DNA from: an uncultured Bacteroidales bacterium
Lineage (GTDB): Bacteria > Bacteroidota > Bacteroidia > Bacteroidales > Paludibacteraceae
Length of the DNA: 64,000 nucleotides
Direction: 5' to 3'
Assembly: GCA_937891975.1 (NCBI GenBank)
Contig: CALAUA010000021.1
Location: 23,878-87,877, forward strand
Below the pieces are notes generated by a model. It had not been told where the DNA came from. It saw nothing but the letters and a program-made list of their open reading frames with translations, and ran no database searches. The position numbers were made by a program, and so were the translations under genes. Every line of letters starts with the position of its first letter. The first letter of the stretch is position 1. This document shows, one piece after another, positions 56,164 to 64,000 of the stretch.

Positions 56164-59136
56164 TTAGAATGTTATGTTTAATCCAAATGTAAAATTACGT
56201 GTCACTGGATACACGTTGCTATCAATACCTGCACCACCCACCTCAGGATCCAAACCCGTGTAGCGAGTCAATGTAAACAAGTTCTGTCCTGACAACGAGA
56301 AACGCACCTCATTCATATGCGCTTTTTGCGTCAAATGCTTAGGCAATGTATAACCCAAAGTGATACTCTTTAGGCGCAAATAAGAGCCATCCTCCAAAAA
56401 GCGATTACTGACGCGATTGTTCTTGTTAGGATCGGAGAATACCGCACGTGGCATCGTAGTAGAGGGATTGGTAGGCGACCATCTATCTAGCACCGTCACC
56501 AGTTGATTTTGTGCCACCGACATGGCTTCCAAAGCAGCGCGATTACCATTATAAATCTGGTTGCCAGCCACGCCCTGTAAGTATATTTCCAAATCAAATC
56601 CCTTCCATGCAAACGAGTTGTTCATGGAGAAAGTAAAGGTAGGCAATGGCGAACCCAATATCGTACGATCGTCATCATTGATAACACCATCGTTGTTCAA
56701 ATCACGAAAACGAATATCACCCGGCTGGGTCGAAGTATATTTGCTACTTCCTACCGTCTGAATAGCGGCTTCATCTATCTCTTCCTGTGATTGGAAGATA
56801 CCATCTACCACATATCCGTAGAACGAACTCAATGCATAACCTACGGCATGGATATTATTACCAAAGTACATTGGCACATCACCATTCAACGACAATATCT
56901 TATTATGATTATAGGCGAAATTCACACTCGTAGTCCACTGGAAATCCCCCTTAAAGTTGAGCGACTTCAAGGCTACCTCAACACCCATATTCTGCATCTT
57001 ACCTGCATTGATATTAGGCACTGCTTCATCCGAATAACCCGACGTTACTGGTACCGACATAGGGACCAACATATCATTCGTGTTCTTTATATAACCATCA
57101 ATATTGGCAAACAACCGTTGATCCAACAACGCCAAGTCCACACCCACATTGTATTGTTCTACAGTCTCCCAACGGACATTAGGATTAGGCAATACCCAGG
57201 GTGCCAAACCTGCCACTTGCTTACCACCAAAACTATATTGTACCGTTTGCAACTGCGATGCGTATGCATAGTTACCTACGGCTGCCTGATTACCTGTCAG
57301 ACCATAACCTGCACGAATTTTCAAATCAGATACAGCAAACGACTTGGTAAACCATGGCTCTTCACTCATACGCCATGCCACGGCTGCTGATGGAAACACA
57401 CCCCATCTATTCTGCTTAGCAAAACGACTACTGCCATCCGCACGACAAGTGGCGGTAATCAAATAGCGATTGTCATATCCATACGATACACGCGCCATAA
57501 ACGATAGCAACGACCAATCGGATTTGTTACCTGCAAGCACAGGATCTAGAGTACCATTCGAGAGTTGTTGAGCCGACTCACTAATAAAACCTTGAATCGA
57601 ACCACTCATATATTCATACGTATTAGCTTGCATCGATTCACCTATCATAGCGGTCAACGAGTGCTTCTCTTGGAAGGTCTCCATATAGGTCAATGTGTTG
57701 TCCCACAGCCATGTCACAGATTTGTCAAACGAACGAAAGGCCTCAGATTCTGGTTGAGCTATAGGTGCCCAATCATATTTGGGAGTCCATTTATTGGTGT
57801 CCCAATACATCACCTGCATACCAAAAGTGGACTTAAACGTCAAGCAATCCAATGGCTTAATCTCAGCATAGATATTACCCAATAGGTTATAACCGCTGGT
57901 CGTGGATTGATTTTCCATCATCTTACCTATCGGATTTGCCACATCACCCACATACATAGCCAGTCCCACAGGACCTGCCCAAGTGCCATCCTCATTCTTA
58001 ATCGCTTGAGTAGGCAGAGCTATCATCGTATTGAGAATATTATAGTCACCCGACTGCTTCACATCGTGATTCAAACTCAATTTATGTCCAAAGCGCAACC
58101 AATCCAATAATTCCGTATCATGGTTAAACTGAATGGTAAAACGCTCATAAGACGTAGTTTTTACAATACCTTTCTGATTGAAGTAGGCACCTGACACATA
58201 GAAATTAGACTTCTTCGTGCCACCTGAATAACTAAGAGCGTAGTTTTGAGTAGGAGCAAACTGATATAACTCCGACATCCAATCTGTACCATTTTCCAAT
58301 TGCATTGGATCGGTGAATGCTAGATTTTGAGGTTGACCAGCACCTGCCATCATCTCGTTGTGCAACGAGGCAAATTGATACGCCTTCAGCAAAGGCAGAG
58401 TACGCTGAATCTGATCAAAACCAAAAGACGCTTTCAATGCGATACTACCCTTCTCCTTTTCGCCCTTCTTAGTGGTGATAATCACCACACCGTATGCACC
58501 ACGCGAACCATAGATGGCCGTCGCGGAAGCATCCTTCAGCACATCCACAGTTGCCACATCGTCCATATTTATCATGTTTAGAGGTACATCGGTAGGCACA
58601 CCATCTATCACTATCAATGGATTGGAGTTATTGATACTACCCATACCACGAATAGCCAAACTCACATTACTTCCAGGTGCACCCGAACCAGTCACTTGCA
58701 AACCTGCAGCGCGCCCTTCCAGTGCAGCACCTAAAGATGGAGAAGGCAATTTCTGCAAATCTTTCTCACTGACCTGAGCGATACTACCAGTCAAATCGCT
58801 TTTCTTCTGAACACCGTAACCCACTACTACCACCTCCTCTAGTACCTCTGTACTCTCGTGCATCGTGATATGCAAATCAGTGCTGCCATCTGCTTCTACT
58901 GTCAGTGCATCATAACCCATATAGCTAATTTGCAAAACAGTAGGCACTGCTACATCTAACTCAAAATTACCATCAAAATCAGTAATCGTACCTACAGATG
59001 TACCATCTGCAATCACGTTCACACCTATGAGCGGCTCACCATTTGTATCTACAATGACACCCCTAACTTGTGCCCCCAACGGAAGAGCACAAGTTAGAGC
59101 AAGCCATAATGCAGAAAGTATTGATATTCGCTTCAT
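56164..59136 (-). CDS. SusC-family TonB-dependent outer-membrane transporter
   Basis: A 990-residue protein with signal peptide MKRISILSALWLALTCALPLGA. A carboxypeptidase-regulatory-like domain (about 23-95, GVIVDTNGEPLIGVNVIADG) comes before the TonB box region and plug (EVVVVGYGVQKKSDLTGSI), then a 22-strand barrel ending FGLNITF. It imports oligosaccharides with SusD. It lies 5 bases after the upstream binding-protein gene. Confidence 0.96.
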   Translation of the reverse strand: MKRISILSALWLALTCALPLGAQVRGVIVDTNGEPLIGVNVIADGTSVGTITDFDGNFELDVAVPTVLQISYMGYDALTVEADGSTDLHITMHESTEVLEEVVVVGYGVQKKSDLTGSIAQVSEKDLQKLPSPSLGAALEGRAAGLQVTGSGAPGSNVSLAIRGMGSINNSNPLIVIDGVPTDVPLNMINMDDVATVDVLKDASATAIYGSRGAYGVVIITTKKGEKEKGSIALKASFGFDQIQRTLPLLKAYQFASLHNEMMAGAGQPQNLAFTDPMQLENGTDWMSELYQFAPTQNYALSYSGGTKKSNFYVSGAYFNQKGIVKTTSYERFTIQFNHDTELLDWLRFGHKLSLNHDVKQSGDYNILNTMIALPTQAIKNEDGTWAGPVGLAMYVGDVANPIGKMMENQSTTSGYNLLGNIYAEIKPLDCLTFKSTFGMQVMYWDTNKWTPKYDWAPIAQPESEAFRSFDKSVTWLWDNTLTYMETFQEKHSLTAMIGESMQANTYEYMSGSIQGFISESAQQLSNGTLDPVLAGNKSDWSLLSFMARVSYGYDNRYLITATCRADGSSRFAKQNRWGVFPSAAVAWRMSEEPWFTKSFAVSDLKIRAGYGLTGNQAAVGNYAYASQLQTVQYSFGGKQVAGLAPWVLPNPNVRWETVEQYNVGVDLALLDQRLFANIDGYIKNTNDMLVPMSVPVTSGYSDEAVPNINAGKMQNMGVEVALKSLNFKGDFQWTTSVNFAYNHNKILSLNGDVPMYFGNNIHAVGYALSSFYGYVVDGIFQSQEEIDEAAIQTVGSSKYTSTQPGDIRFRDLNNDGVINDDDRTILGSPLPTFTFSMNNSFAWKGFDLEIYLQGVAGNQIYNGNRAALEAMSVAQNQLVTVLDRWSPTNPSTTMPRAVFSDPNKNNRVSNRFLEDGSYLRLKSITLGYTLPKHLTQKAHMNEVRFSLSGQNLFTLTRYTGLDPEVGGAGIDSNVYPVTRNFTFGLNITF

Positions 59137-59141
59137 ATCAT

Positions 59142-60383
59142 TTATTTAACAATGACTTTCTTGGATTGATTACTTGTCTTTATGATATATACACCTGCAG
59201 GCAAAGCTGTGGGTTGTATTTCACCGTTGGTAGCCATGCGCAACCTACCCATCATATCGTAAACCATAGTACCATTCTCTGCCACTACCATATCCACCGC
59301 ACTGGCTGTAGTATCTACTTCCACTACCATCTTCATCTCCTTAAGATCAATAGTCATTGCTACTTGCGATTGAATGGCTATAAATTTCTTATCCTCGCCA
59401 CCAAGCAATTCTATCGCATATTCACCACTAGCAGCTATGTTCGTTCCATTAGTCACTGCGCCATAAGCCGATGCAGAAAAGTCCTTATCCACAAAGAATT
59501 TCATTTCGCCTGCTACCAACGAACCAGACCATGTAAATACACCCTCTTCTACCAATGTCATCTCTTGAGCATTGGTATCAAAACTCCATCCACCTACAGC
59601 ATCACCCAATATGTACAATTTTTCTGGATAAATACTTGCCAATGCCGTCAAGGTCAATGTACCTGCTACTACATTCACCTCTACAACGAACTCTGTTGCT
59701 TGAGGTAAACTCACCTTAAATTTCATATCAGTAGAATCCAACTCCACGAGCGCGTACACACCCGCATTATCAATAGGTGCATTAGCTACACTAGCGCCAT
59801 AACCTGCACCCCAATCCTTTTGGTTGAGAAACTTCAATTCACCCGACTTCAACAAAAGCGTATCTACATATATACCCGAATTATCAGCCGTTTCTGCTAG
59901 ACCTATCGCCTCAGTCGCAGTCCATCCTGCCTCAGTAGCATCTCCTACTGCATACAGTGTATCTGGATATTCTACATACCACTTGTCTGCCATACCAGTA
60001 CCGTCAGCAATAGTCAATTTTGCCACTTCTTCCGACAATTCCAGAACCAACGAATAGCGACCCGCCTTCACTGCGAATGCATTATCAGGATCATCATACG
60101 TAGCTCGATATGCCAACTCTACAGTTGTGCCCATTACCAAAGAATCACCATTCGTTTGTGGACCATACGATGGCGCAAAATCATTTTGAGTAATCAATTT
60201 CAGCGAACCATCTTGTAGGTCCCCCACAAATTCAAATACGCCATCTGCCGTTGGCATCATAGCCACAGCCTTGTCCAACGACCAACCACCAGGGGTCGCA
60301 TCACCAATTAGAGAAATAGTGTTTGCAAAACTGGATGCCGCTACCATCAGCGCAACCAAAATAGATAGTAATTGTGTTTTCAT
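59142..60383 (-). CDS. SusE/F-like binding protein with T9SS C-terminal domain
   Basis: A 413-residue protein; the start at 60383 gives signal peptide MKTQLLSILVALMVAASSFA, and the longer frame runs into the promoter. Three SusE/F-type domains are repeated (ISLIGDATPGGWSLDKA, LYAVGDATEAGWTATEA, LYILGDAVGGWSFDTNA). The last ~50 residues (MVYDMMGRLRMATNGE, LPAGVYIIKTSNQSKKVIV) match a type IX secretion sorting domain. Unlike SusE/SusF it is not a lipoprotein, so it would reach the surface through T9SS. First gene of the operon. Confidence 0.85.
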   Translation of the reverse strand: MKTQLLSILVALMVAASSFANTISLIGDATPGGWSLDKAVAMMPTADGVFEFVGDLQDGSLKLITQNDFAPSYGPQTNGDSLVMGTTVELAYRATYDDPDNAFAVKAGRYSLVLELSEEVAKLTIADGTGMADKWYVEYPDTLYAVGDATEAGWTATEAIGLAETADNSGIYVDTLLLKSGELKFLNQKDWGAGYGASVANAPIDNAGVYALVELDSTDMKFKVSLPQATEFVVEVNVVAGTLTLTALASIYPEKLYILGDAVGGWSFDTNAQEMTLVEEGVFTWSGSLVAGEMKFFVDKDFSASAYGAVTNGTNIAASGEYAIELLGGEDKKFIAIQSQVAMTIDLKEMKMVVEVDTTASAVDMVVAENGTMVYDMMGRLRMATNGEIQPTALPAGVYIIKTSNQSKKVIVK

Positions 60384-60415
60384 ATCATAAAAATTTTTAA
60401 TAGTTGTTGACACTG

Positions 60416-60446
60416 CAAAATTACTAGTTTTCACGCATAGGCGCAA
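60416..60446 (-). promoter_or_regulatory. promoter of the alpha-glucan operon
   Basis: On the minus strand TTGC (60446-60443) and TAATTTTG (60423-60416), 19-base spacer. The preceding terminator (60458-60498) lies just upstream. Confidence 0.7.
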
Positions 60447-60457
60447 TATACGCGCAC

Positions 60458-60498
60458 AAAAAAGTAGTGTTATTGCACCTTTAATTTGCAATAACACT
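60458..60498 (-). terminator. terminator of the susR-like gene
   Basis: Perfect 12-bp stem AGTGTTATTGCA (60466-60477) / TGCAATAACACT (60487-60498), 9-base loop, followed on the minus strand by six T's (60463-60458). Between it and the susR stop lies a run of nine C's (60517-60525). Confidence 0.85.
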
Positions 60499-60575
60499 CT
60501 GATTATTAGACACTTACCCCCCCCCGACAATGTCAAAAAAGTAGTGAGGTATTTAGATATATTTCAGCTAATTTC

Positions 60576-62147
60576 TTATAAAGTCTTGATTTTTTGCTCA
60601 AATAGTTCCCTATCGCCTTTGGCTAGGTTGCGCATACGCGTACGCGAATTATAGATAGTAGATAGGGAATATCGCAAGAAGGAGGCTATCTGTACACTAT
60701 CAGTAATGCCTAAACGTATACAGCACAACACACGCAAATCGGTATTCAATCGTTCGCCATTCTTCATTCTAAACTCCACCCCTTCTACTAGCAATCCTTT
60801 CACTTGATCTACAAAATCAGGAAAGATATTCAAAAATGCTTCATCAAAATTATGATAAAAAGCATTCAATTGCTCCTGCGTAAACTTTTGCGACCCTACT
60901 TCTGCCTTTAGTTGTTTTATATTATCATTTTTCACATATTGATGCAGTGTCTTGCGCCAATTGTCAAAACGATCTATCAACAAAGAAGCCATTTCCATAT
61001 AACGACCTACATATACGGTCTTTATTTGATTGCTTTGTACCAGATTAGTATTCATTTCATGTAGTTGGCGATTCAACATTCGCAATACTTTTCTCTGTCT
61101 AGCATAATAAACGAGGAAAAATCCCATCATTATTACTATCAAGACAATACTAATCAGCAGCATATGTAGAAGATGCTCACGCAAACTTTCTTGCTGTTGA
61201 TAAGCACTTTCCACAATAGGATAAAGCGTACTAACCTCCAGCGAACGCCCTCTTAGACCACCTGCATTGGCATCTTCTATTGCGCATTGCATATAGTAAT
61301 GTGCATGATCTATATCACCCTCACGATACAACAGGATGGCCAATTCCCGTAGTGCTACATATTCACGAACTGCTCCTTGCAAATCCGAACAAGCCGATTT
61401 AATCAATTGATGCTTTTCCGATTCTATATCACCTAACTGCCTATATATCTGAGCCATCGTAATCGAAAAGATTCCTTGTTCTTCTGGTGATATCGAATAA
61501 AGCGAATCATAGTTCTCAAGCACCTTCAGCGCCTCTATATATCTACCTTCGTTTGCAAGTGCATCTGCACGCACCAATTCATATACAAAGCCACCTTCGG
61601 GCTGTACATACATAATCGAATCGCGATACGTTTGGGTCAAAGCGTCATACAATCTCTGCTCCGATTCTGTGATTGCAAAATCAGATAATAGCCCATATAG
61701 TGTTCGACGCAAGTGAAAATAGTATGGTCGTAGAAAATCCTCTATTGGATAAGCAGCCACACCATCTATACAGCGCATGGCCTCATAATACATGCCCGAG
61801 CGCATCAGCACTTCAGCCATATTCAACTCGGCTGCCTGTTTATATCCTATATTATTCAACTCATCTGCTAGGATGATGCGTTTTTGAGCATAGTTCAACT
61901 GTGAGTCAATATTAAACGCACGATACATGTCATACAACTGACCATAGCACGCAAAACGCTCAGAATCCGTCATTTCTAACAAAGTAGTCGAATATACCGA
62001 ATCTATACGATTTTGGTATTCCTGCTGAATCAATAAGCGCTCATCAATAAGAGCATCTACTTCCTTCAACGAAGTATCTGCATAATCACAAGATATCATT
62101 AGCACCAAACATGCTACGATAGTCATATATACACGCGTTCCTTGCAT
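60576..62147 (-). CDS. SusR-like transmembrane regulator (DUF6377 type)
   Basis: A 523-residue protein of about SusR length. The N-terminal signal/lipobox-like segment is MTIVACLVLMISC. Periplasmic TPR-like helices (about 60-315) are followed by one membrane helix (about 325-347, LLISIVLIVIMMGFFLVYYA) and a cytoplasmic HTH near the end (GITDSVQIASFLRYSLSTIY). SusR-type proteins sense the imported alpha-glucan oligosaccharide in the periplasm and activate the adjacent operon. It is encoded just upstream of the operon, in the same direction, with its own promoter. Confidence 0.88.
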   Translation of the reverse strand: MQGTRVYMTIVACLVLMISCDYADTSLKEVDALIDERLLIQQEYQNRIDSVYSTTLLEMTDSERFACYGQLYDMYRAFNIDSQLNYAQKRIILADELNNIGYKQAAELNMAEVLMRSGMYYEAMRCIDGVAAYPIEDFLRPYYFHLRRTLYGLLSDFAITESEQRLYDALTQTYRDSIMYVQPEGGFVYELVRADALANEGRYIEALKVLENYDSLYSISPEEQGIFSITMAQIYRQLGDIESEKHQLIKSACSDLQGAVREYVALRELAILLYREGDIDHAHYYMQCAIEDANAGGLRGRSLEVSTLYPIVESAYQQQESLREHLLHMLLISIVLIVIMMGFFLVYYARQRKVLRMLNRQLHEMNTNLVQSNQIKTVYVGRYMEMASLLIDRFDNWRKTLHQYVKNDNIKQLKAEVGSQKFTQEQLNAFYHNFDEAFLNIFPDFVDQVKGLLVEGVEFRMKNGERLNTDLRVLCCIRLGITDSVQIASFLRYSLSTIYNSRTRMRNLAKGDRELFEQKIKTL

Positions 62148-62167
62148 AAATCATCATTTTGGACTGG

Positions 62168-62198
62168 CAAAGGTAATACTTTTTCTTGGAATATGCAA
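62168..62198 (-). promoter_or_regulatory. promoter of the susR-like gene
   Basis: On the minus strand TTGC (62198-62195) and TACCTTTG (62175-62168), 19-base spacer, 20 bases before the start codon. Confidence 0.75.
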
Positions 62199-62250
62199 CT
62201 AAAGCAACAAAAAATACATTTCATACACATTATCAACCACCACTTTACCC

Positions 62251-62290
62251 CACTTTGTCGTGTTTTGTCGTGTTTTGTCGTGTGTTGTCC
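62251..62290. repeat. 10-bp tandem repeat TGTTTTGTCG
   Basis: Four consecutive 10-base units (CACTTTGTCG, TGTTTTGTCG twice, TGTGTTGTCC) lie between the susR promoter and the next rightward gene. The rest of 62148-62457 holds a TACCTTTG box (62334-62341) without a clear -33, and a TCAGATAAGCGCGCTATCTGA-like palindrome near 62351-62371. Confidence 0.8.
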
Positions 62291-62457
62291 CACGCAGACC
62301 GACGTTAACCCACAAGAGAGTTTTACATTGTCGTACCTTTGCACTCGATTTCAGATAAGCGCGCTATCTGAGATAAAAAAAACTATGTTATTAACCCTTC
62401 ACGCAAGGCATTCGTGAGCGTAGCGAACCACCTTTCGTGAGTAAAACGAACAAAAAA

Positions 62458-62799
62458 ATGGCATCAATCAAACCTATCGCCACTATCCAATCCATGAGTG
62501 GCAAAGTGTGCGAACACTCCGACATGTACTTCCGTACCAACAAGCAAACCAACAAAACCGTCACGGGCAAACTCTGCAATCCTTCTGATGCAGACCCTTC
62601 AGAGGCACAACTCAAAGTGCAAAGCCGCTTTGCCAAAATAGCAGATGCTGCACGTGCTATCATGGCTGATCCAGAACAACGTGCTCAGTATGAACCTGCT
62701 TACAAAAAGCAACATCGTATTGGTTCGCTTCTTGGCTATATCATCAAGCGAATCAACAACCAGTACGACGAAAACGGCGACCTCATCTCAAATCCCTAA
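62458..62799 (+). CDS. accessory-module protein, paralogue 1
   Basis: A 113-residue protein; start at 62458 (MASIKPIATIQSMSGK) chosen because it aligns with the paralogue at 63017; a GTG 21 bases earlier is possible. Layout is 'IxSMSGK' near the start, SEAQLKVQSRFAKIADAARA in the middle, 'MxDPxxRAxY' and a C-terminal LLGYIIKRINNQ helix. I recognise no named domain. A shorter relative is at 42829. It may belong to a phage-like or satellite module. Confidence 0.6.
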   Translation: MASIKPIATIQSMSGKVCEHSDMYFRTNKQTNKTVTGKLCNPSDADPSEAQLKVQSRFAKIADAARAIMADPEQRAQYEPAYKKQHRIGSLLGYIIKRINNQYDENGDLISNP

Positions 62800-62872
62800 T
62801 CCCTAAACTCTAAACACTAAACACTAAACACTAAACTCTAAACTCTAAACACTAAACTCTAAACACTAAACA
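62792..62872. repeat. CTAAACA/CTCTAAA word array after paralogue 1
   Basis: CCCTAATCCCTAAACTCTAA followed by about nine seven-base CTAAACA or CTAAACT words; the first TAA is the stop of the gene at 62458. No hairpin in this copy. Confidence 0.85.
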
Positions 62873-62898
62873 ATTAACCCCCTCCCAGGAATAGAGGC

Positions 62899-62958
62899 CC
62901 TCCTCGATACTCCCACGAAAAACTAACGAGAAGCTCGTGGCTTCGAGTTAAGAGGAGG
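62899..62958 (+). promoter_or_regulatory. structured leader upstream of paralogue 2
   Basis: CCTCCTC (62899-62905) can pair with GAGGAGG (62952-62958), and CCACGA (62913-62918) with TCGTGG (62935-62940); ACGAG/CTCGT and GAAGC/GCTTC are competing inner pairings. The AGGAGG is only one base from an ATG (62960), too close for a normal ribosome site. Confidence 0.4.
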
Positions 62959-63016
62959 AATGGCGGTCGCCTTAAATCGCCAAGCGATTTCTTTGCGACA
63001 AGCCAATTCCGACGAT

Positions 63017-63352
63017 ATGGCTAAAGTAACTTTTATTGACCCAATCAAATCCGTCAGTGGCAAACTGACCAAAAAGCACTGTGTGGTATATAACGTGCGT
63101 CAAGCACCTACCAACAACTCCGACATGATCGCCAACCCTAACTACACCGCCTACCGCGACCCAAGCAAGAAAATCCAACTCACTGCTGGACAAATAGCTT
63201 GGCAGAAGCAGTTCGGACAGATCATCACTACCGCACGTGCACGTATGATTGACCCAACTCATATGACCGCAGACCGTGCTGCCTTTGCTAAGCAAACCAA
63301 GTACAAAACACTATGGGCATATGTCTTCAATCAAGTCAAGAACGAAGCGTAA
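63017..63352 (+). CDS. accessory-module protein, paralogue 2
   Basis: A 111-residue protein; start at 63017 (MAKVTFIDPIKSVSGKLTKK) aligns with paralogue 1, although an in-frame ATG at 62960 exists. The middle has AGQIAWQKQFGQIITTARAR, then MIDPTHMTADRAAFAKQ and a C-terminal LWAYVFNQVKN helix, the same layout as the gene at 62458. Function unknown. Its stop TAA overlaps the next ATG (TAATG). Confidence 0.6.
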   Translation: MAKVTFIDPIKSVSGKLTKKHCVVYNVRQAPTNNSDMIANPNYTAYRDPSKKIQLTAGQIAWQKQFGQIITTARARMIDPTHMTADRAAFAKQTKYKTLWAYVFNQVKNEA

Positions 63353-63540
63353 TGAAAAAACTCCAACTCATCATCGCTACTGCATTGTGCATCTTCGGAT
63401 GCGCGATGCTAGTGGCGGGCTTCATTTGCCCGCCACTGGGCGAGATTCATCCTACAATCCTCACTGCATTCGGTGAAATTCTTACTTTTAGTGGAGCACT
63501 GTTAGGCATGGATTACAAATACCGCTCGAAAAAAGAATAA
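63352..63540 (+). CDS. small two-helix membrane protein (holin-like size)
   Basis: A 62-residue protein, MKKLQLIIATALCIFGCAML, second helix around ILTAFGEILTFSGALLGM, ending DYKYRSKKE. Two membrane segments and a charged tail resemble small holin-like proteins of phage-derived modules, which is inference only. Translationally coupled to the upstream gene. Confidence 0.55.
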   Translation: MKKLQLIIATALCIFGCAMLVAGFICPPLGEIHPTILTAFGEILTFSGALLGMDYKYRSKKE

Positions 63541-63545
63541 ACAAT

Positions 63546-63725
63546 ATTATTGATGGCTATTAGACCTTGGATTAAATGATGAAACCAACCTATTGATGGC
63601 TAGAAGATGCATTTATGCATCGTAAGTGGATAGTCTAGACGTACAATTCCAAGTTTACTTGAGAAGAGGACGTATAGACTATCCACATAAGATGGAGTAT
63701 AACGACATTATAAGCCATCAATAAT
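63546..63725 (+). ncRNA. candidate structured RNA or recombination element, ~180 bases
   Basis: A 13-bp perfect closing stem ATTATTGATGGCT (63546-63558) / AGCCATCAATAAT (63713-63725) encloses four hairpins: TTGG/CCAA (63567-63588); GATGCAT/ATGCATC (63606-63621); a long stem starting GTGGATAGTCTA/TAGACTATCCAC (63626-63686); and TATAA/TTATA (63698-63712). A second copy of TATTGATGGCTA (63591-63602) could compete for the closing arm. No ORF. The stretch 63541-63843 contains otherwise only ATTGACGTTAATTGAC-type words (63736-63770). Confidence 0.6.
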
Positions 63726-63843
63726 AACCCCTGAAATTGACGTTAATTGACTATAATTGTCGTTAAATTATAATCCTTGATTTTTATTTATTTTTGTAGC
63801 TCGGAACGAGCGTATTTTTGTTTCAAAATAACCTTAGAACAGT

Positions 63844-64000
63844 ATGTTAATACGATTGATTAGAAACGAGCCTAAGGGCTCTGCCCTCACCGGTCGCCTT
63901 GTCATCAACGGTCGTTGGTTCTGCAACACCCTCGAACGTGTGGGGTATCAAATCCCCGCTCTCTGCTACCATGTAGCCGTTACGCAGTCACCCAAGTTCA
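63844..64000 (+). CDS. DUF5675-like protein (N-terminal part only)
   Basis: The frame opens with MLIRLIRNEPKGSALTGRLV and INGRWFCNTLERVGYQIPAL, then YHVAVTQSPKF, and runs off the window. The pattern 'G.L.I.G...C.TLE......I.A..Y.V....SP.F' matches DUF5675 proteins, common next to lysis-type genes in phage-derived clusters. A TATTTTTG box (63813-63820) precedes it. Confidence 0.7.
   Translation, partial: MLIRLIRNEPKGSALTGRLVINGRWFCNTLERVGYQIPALCYHVAVTQSPKF

Noticed and set aside
62960..63016. Earlier start for paralogue 2 after AGGAGG
   Set aside because: The AGGAGG is one base from the ATG, and the added 19 residues have no counterpart in paralogue 1; the start at 63017 aligns with it.
63546..63725. 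Integron attC site or tRNA-like gene
   Set aside because: The ends lack the attC core (AAC...GTT) and no integrase is in the window. The hairpins do not fit a tRNA anticodon or T arm.

Overview
The window comes from a member of the order Bacteroidales (Bacteroidota). Supporting signs are the Bacteroidota-type promoters (a TTTG or TTGC element, 19-20 bases, then TAnnTTTG), a SusR/SusC/SusD/SusE glycan-uptake locus, a GldF-type permease, DUF5103 and THUMP-like methyltransferase genes, type IX secretion (T9SS) C-terminal domains, and A-rich rather than AGGAGG ribosome sites. The family cannot be fixed from the sequence.

Layout. 0-11.8 kb: end of gldF, a YfcE-type phosphoesterase, a candidate small RNA with twin terminators, yidC, two outer-membrane proteins, an aspartate-type aminotransferase, an orphan TerB-like protein, dnaK, tRNA-Thr(CGT) and a DUF5103 protein. 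11.8-25 kb: a secreted GH13 alpha-amylase with a T9SS tail, mnmA, a SulP transporter, then a minus-strand run of surface-polysaccharide genes (WlbA-like dehydrogenase, two Wza-like export lipoproteins, a Wzc-like tyrosine kinase, kdsB) continuing into a DjlA-like protein and rlmH. 25-31 kb: aminotransferase - iorA - iorB - aminotransferase, an arylpyruvate module. 31-40 kb: folK, a phosphoesterase lipoprotein, mutS2, a GH73 glucosaminidase, a DciA-like protein, a methyltransferase and rlmN. 40-45.4 kb: a secreted beta-helix-like protein and a small mobile-type module (HTH regulator, VapE, small ORFs). 45.4-62.1 kb: an apparent dextran/alpha-glucan utilisation locus. A SusR-like sensor is followed by one long operon: SusE/F-like T9SS protein, SusC, SusD, SusE, GH66, GH97, a 1227-residue Listeria-Bacteroides-repeat protein and a small membrane-anchored protein. 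62.4-64 kb: a second accessory module with two paralogues of a gene seen in the VapE module, a two-helix membrane protein, a strongly structured 180-base element and the start of a DUF5675 protein.

The most unusual feature is a dense set of dispersed short repeats. One family has conserved CTAAAC-type flanks around small hairpins whose stems change sequence but stay self-complementary. Others are G/C-rich palindromes, 16-base and 11-base tandem units, and word-like tandem spacers. Many copies lie in frame inside conserved genes (iorA, folK, mutS2, the methyltransferase, rlmN, vapE), and several supply the last codons and the stop codon of a gene (iorB, folK, kdsB, wlbA-like and others). They behave like the in-frame palindromic elements of Rickettsia, but no element of this exact design is known to me.

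All function calls rest on motifs read by eye and on family knowledge. No database search was run.
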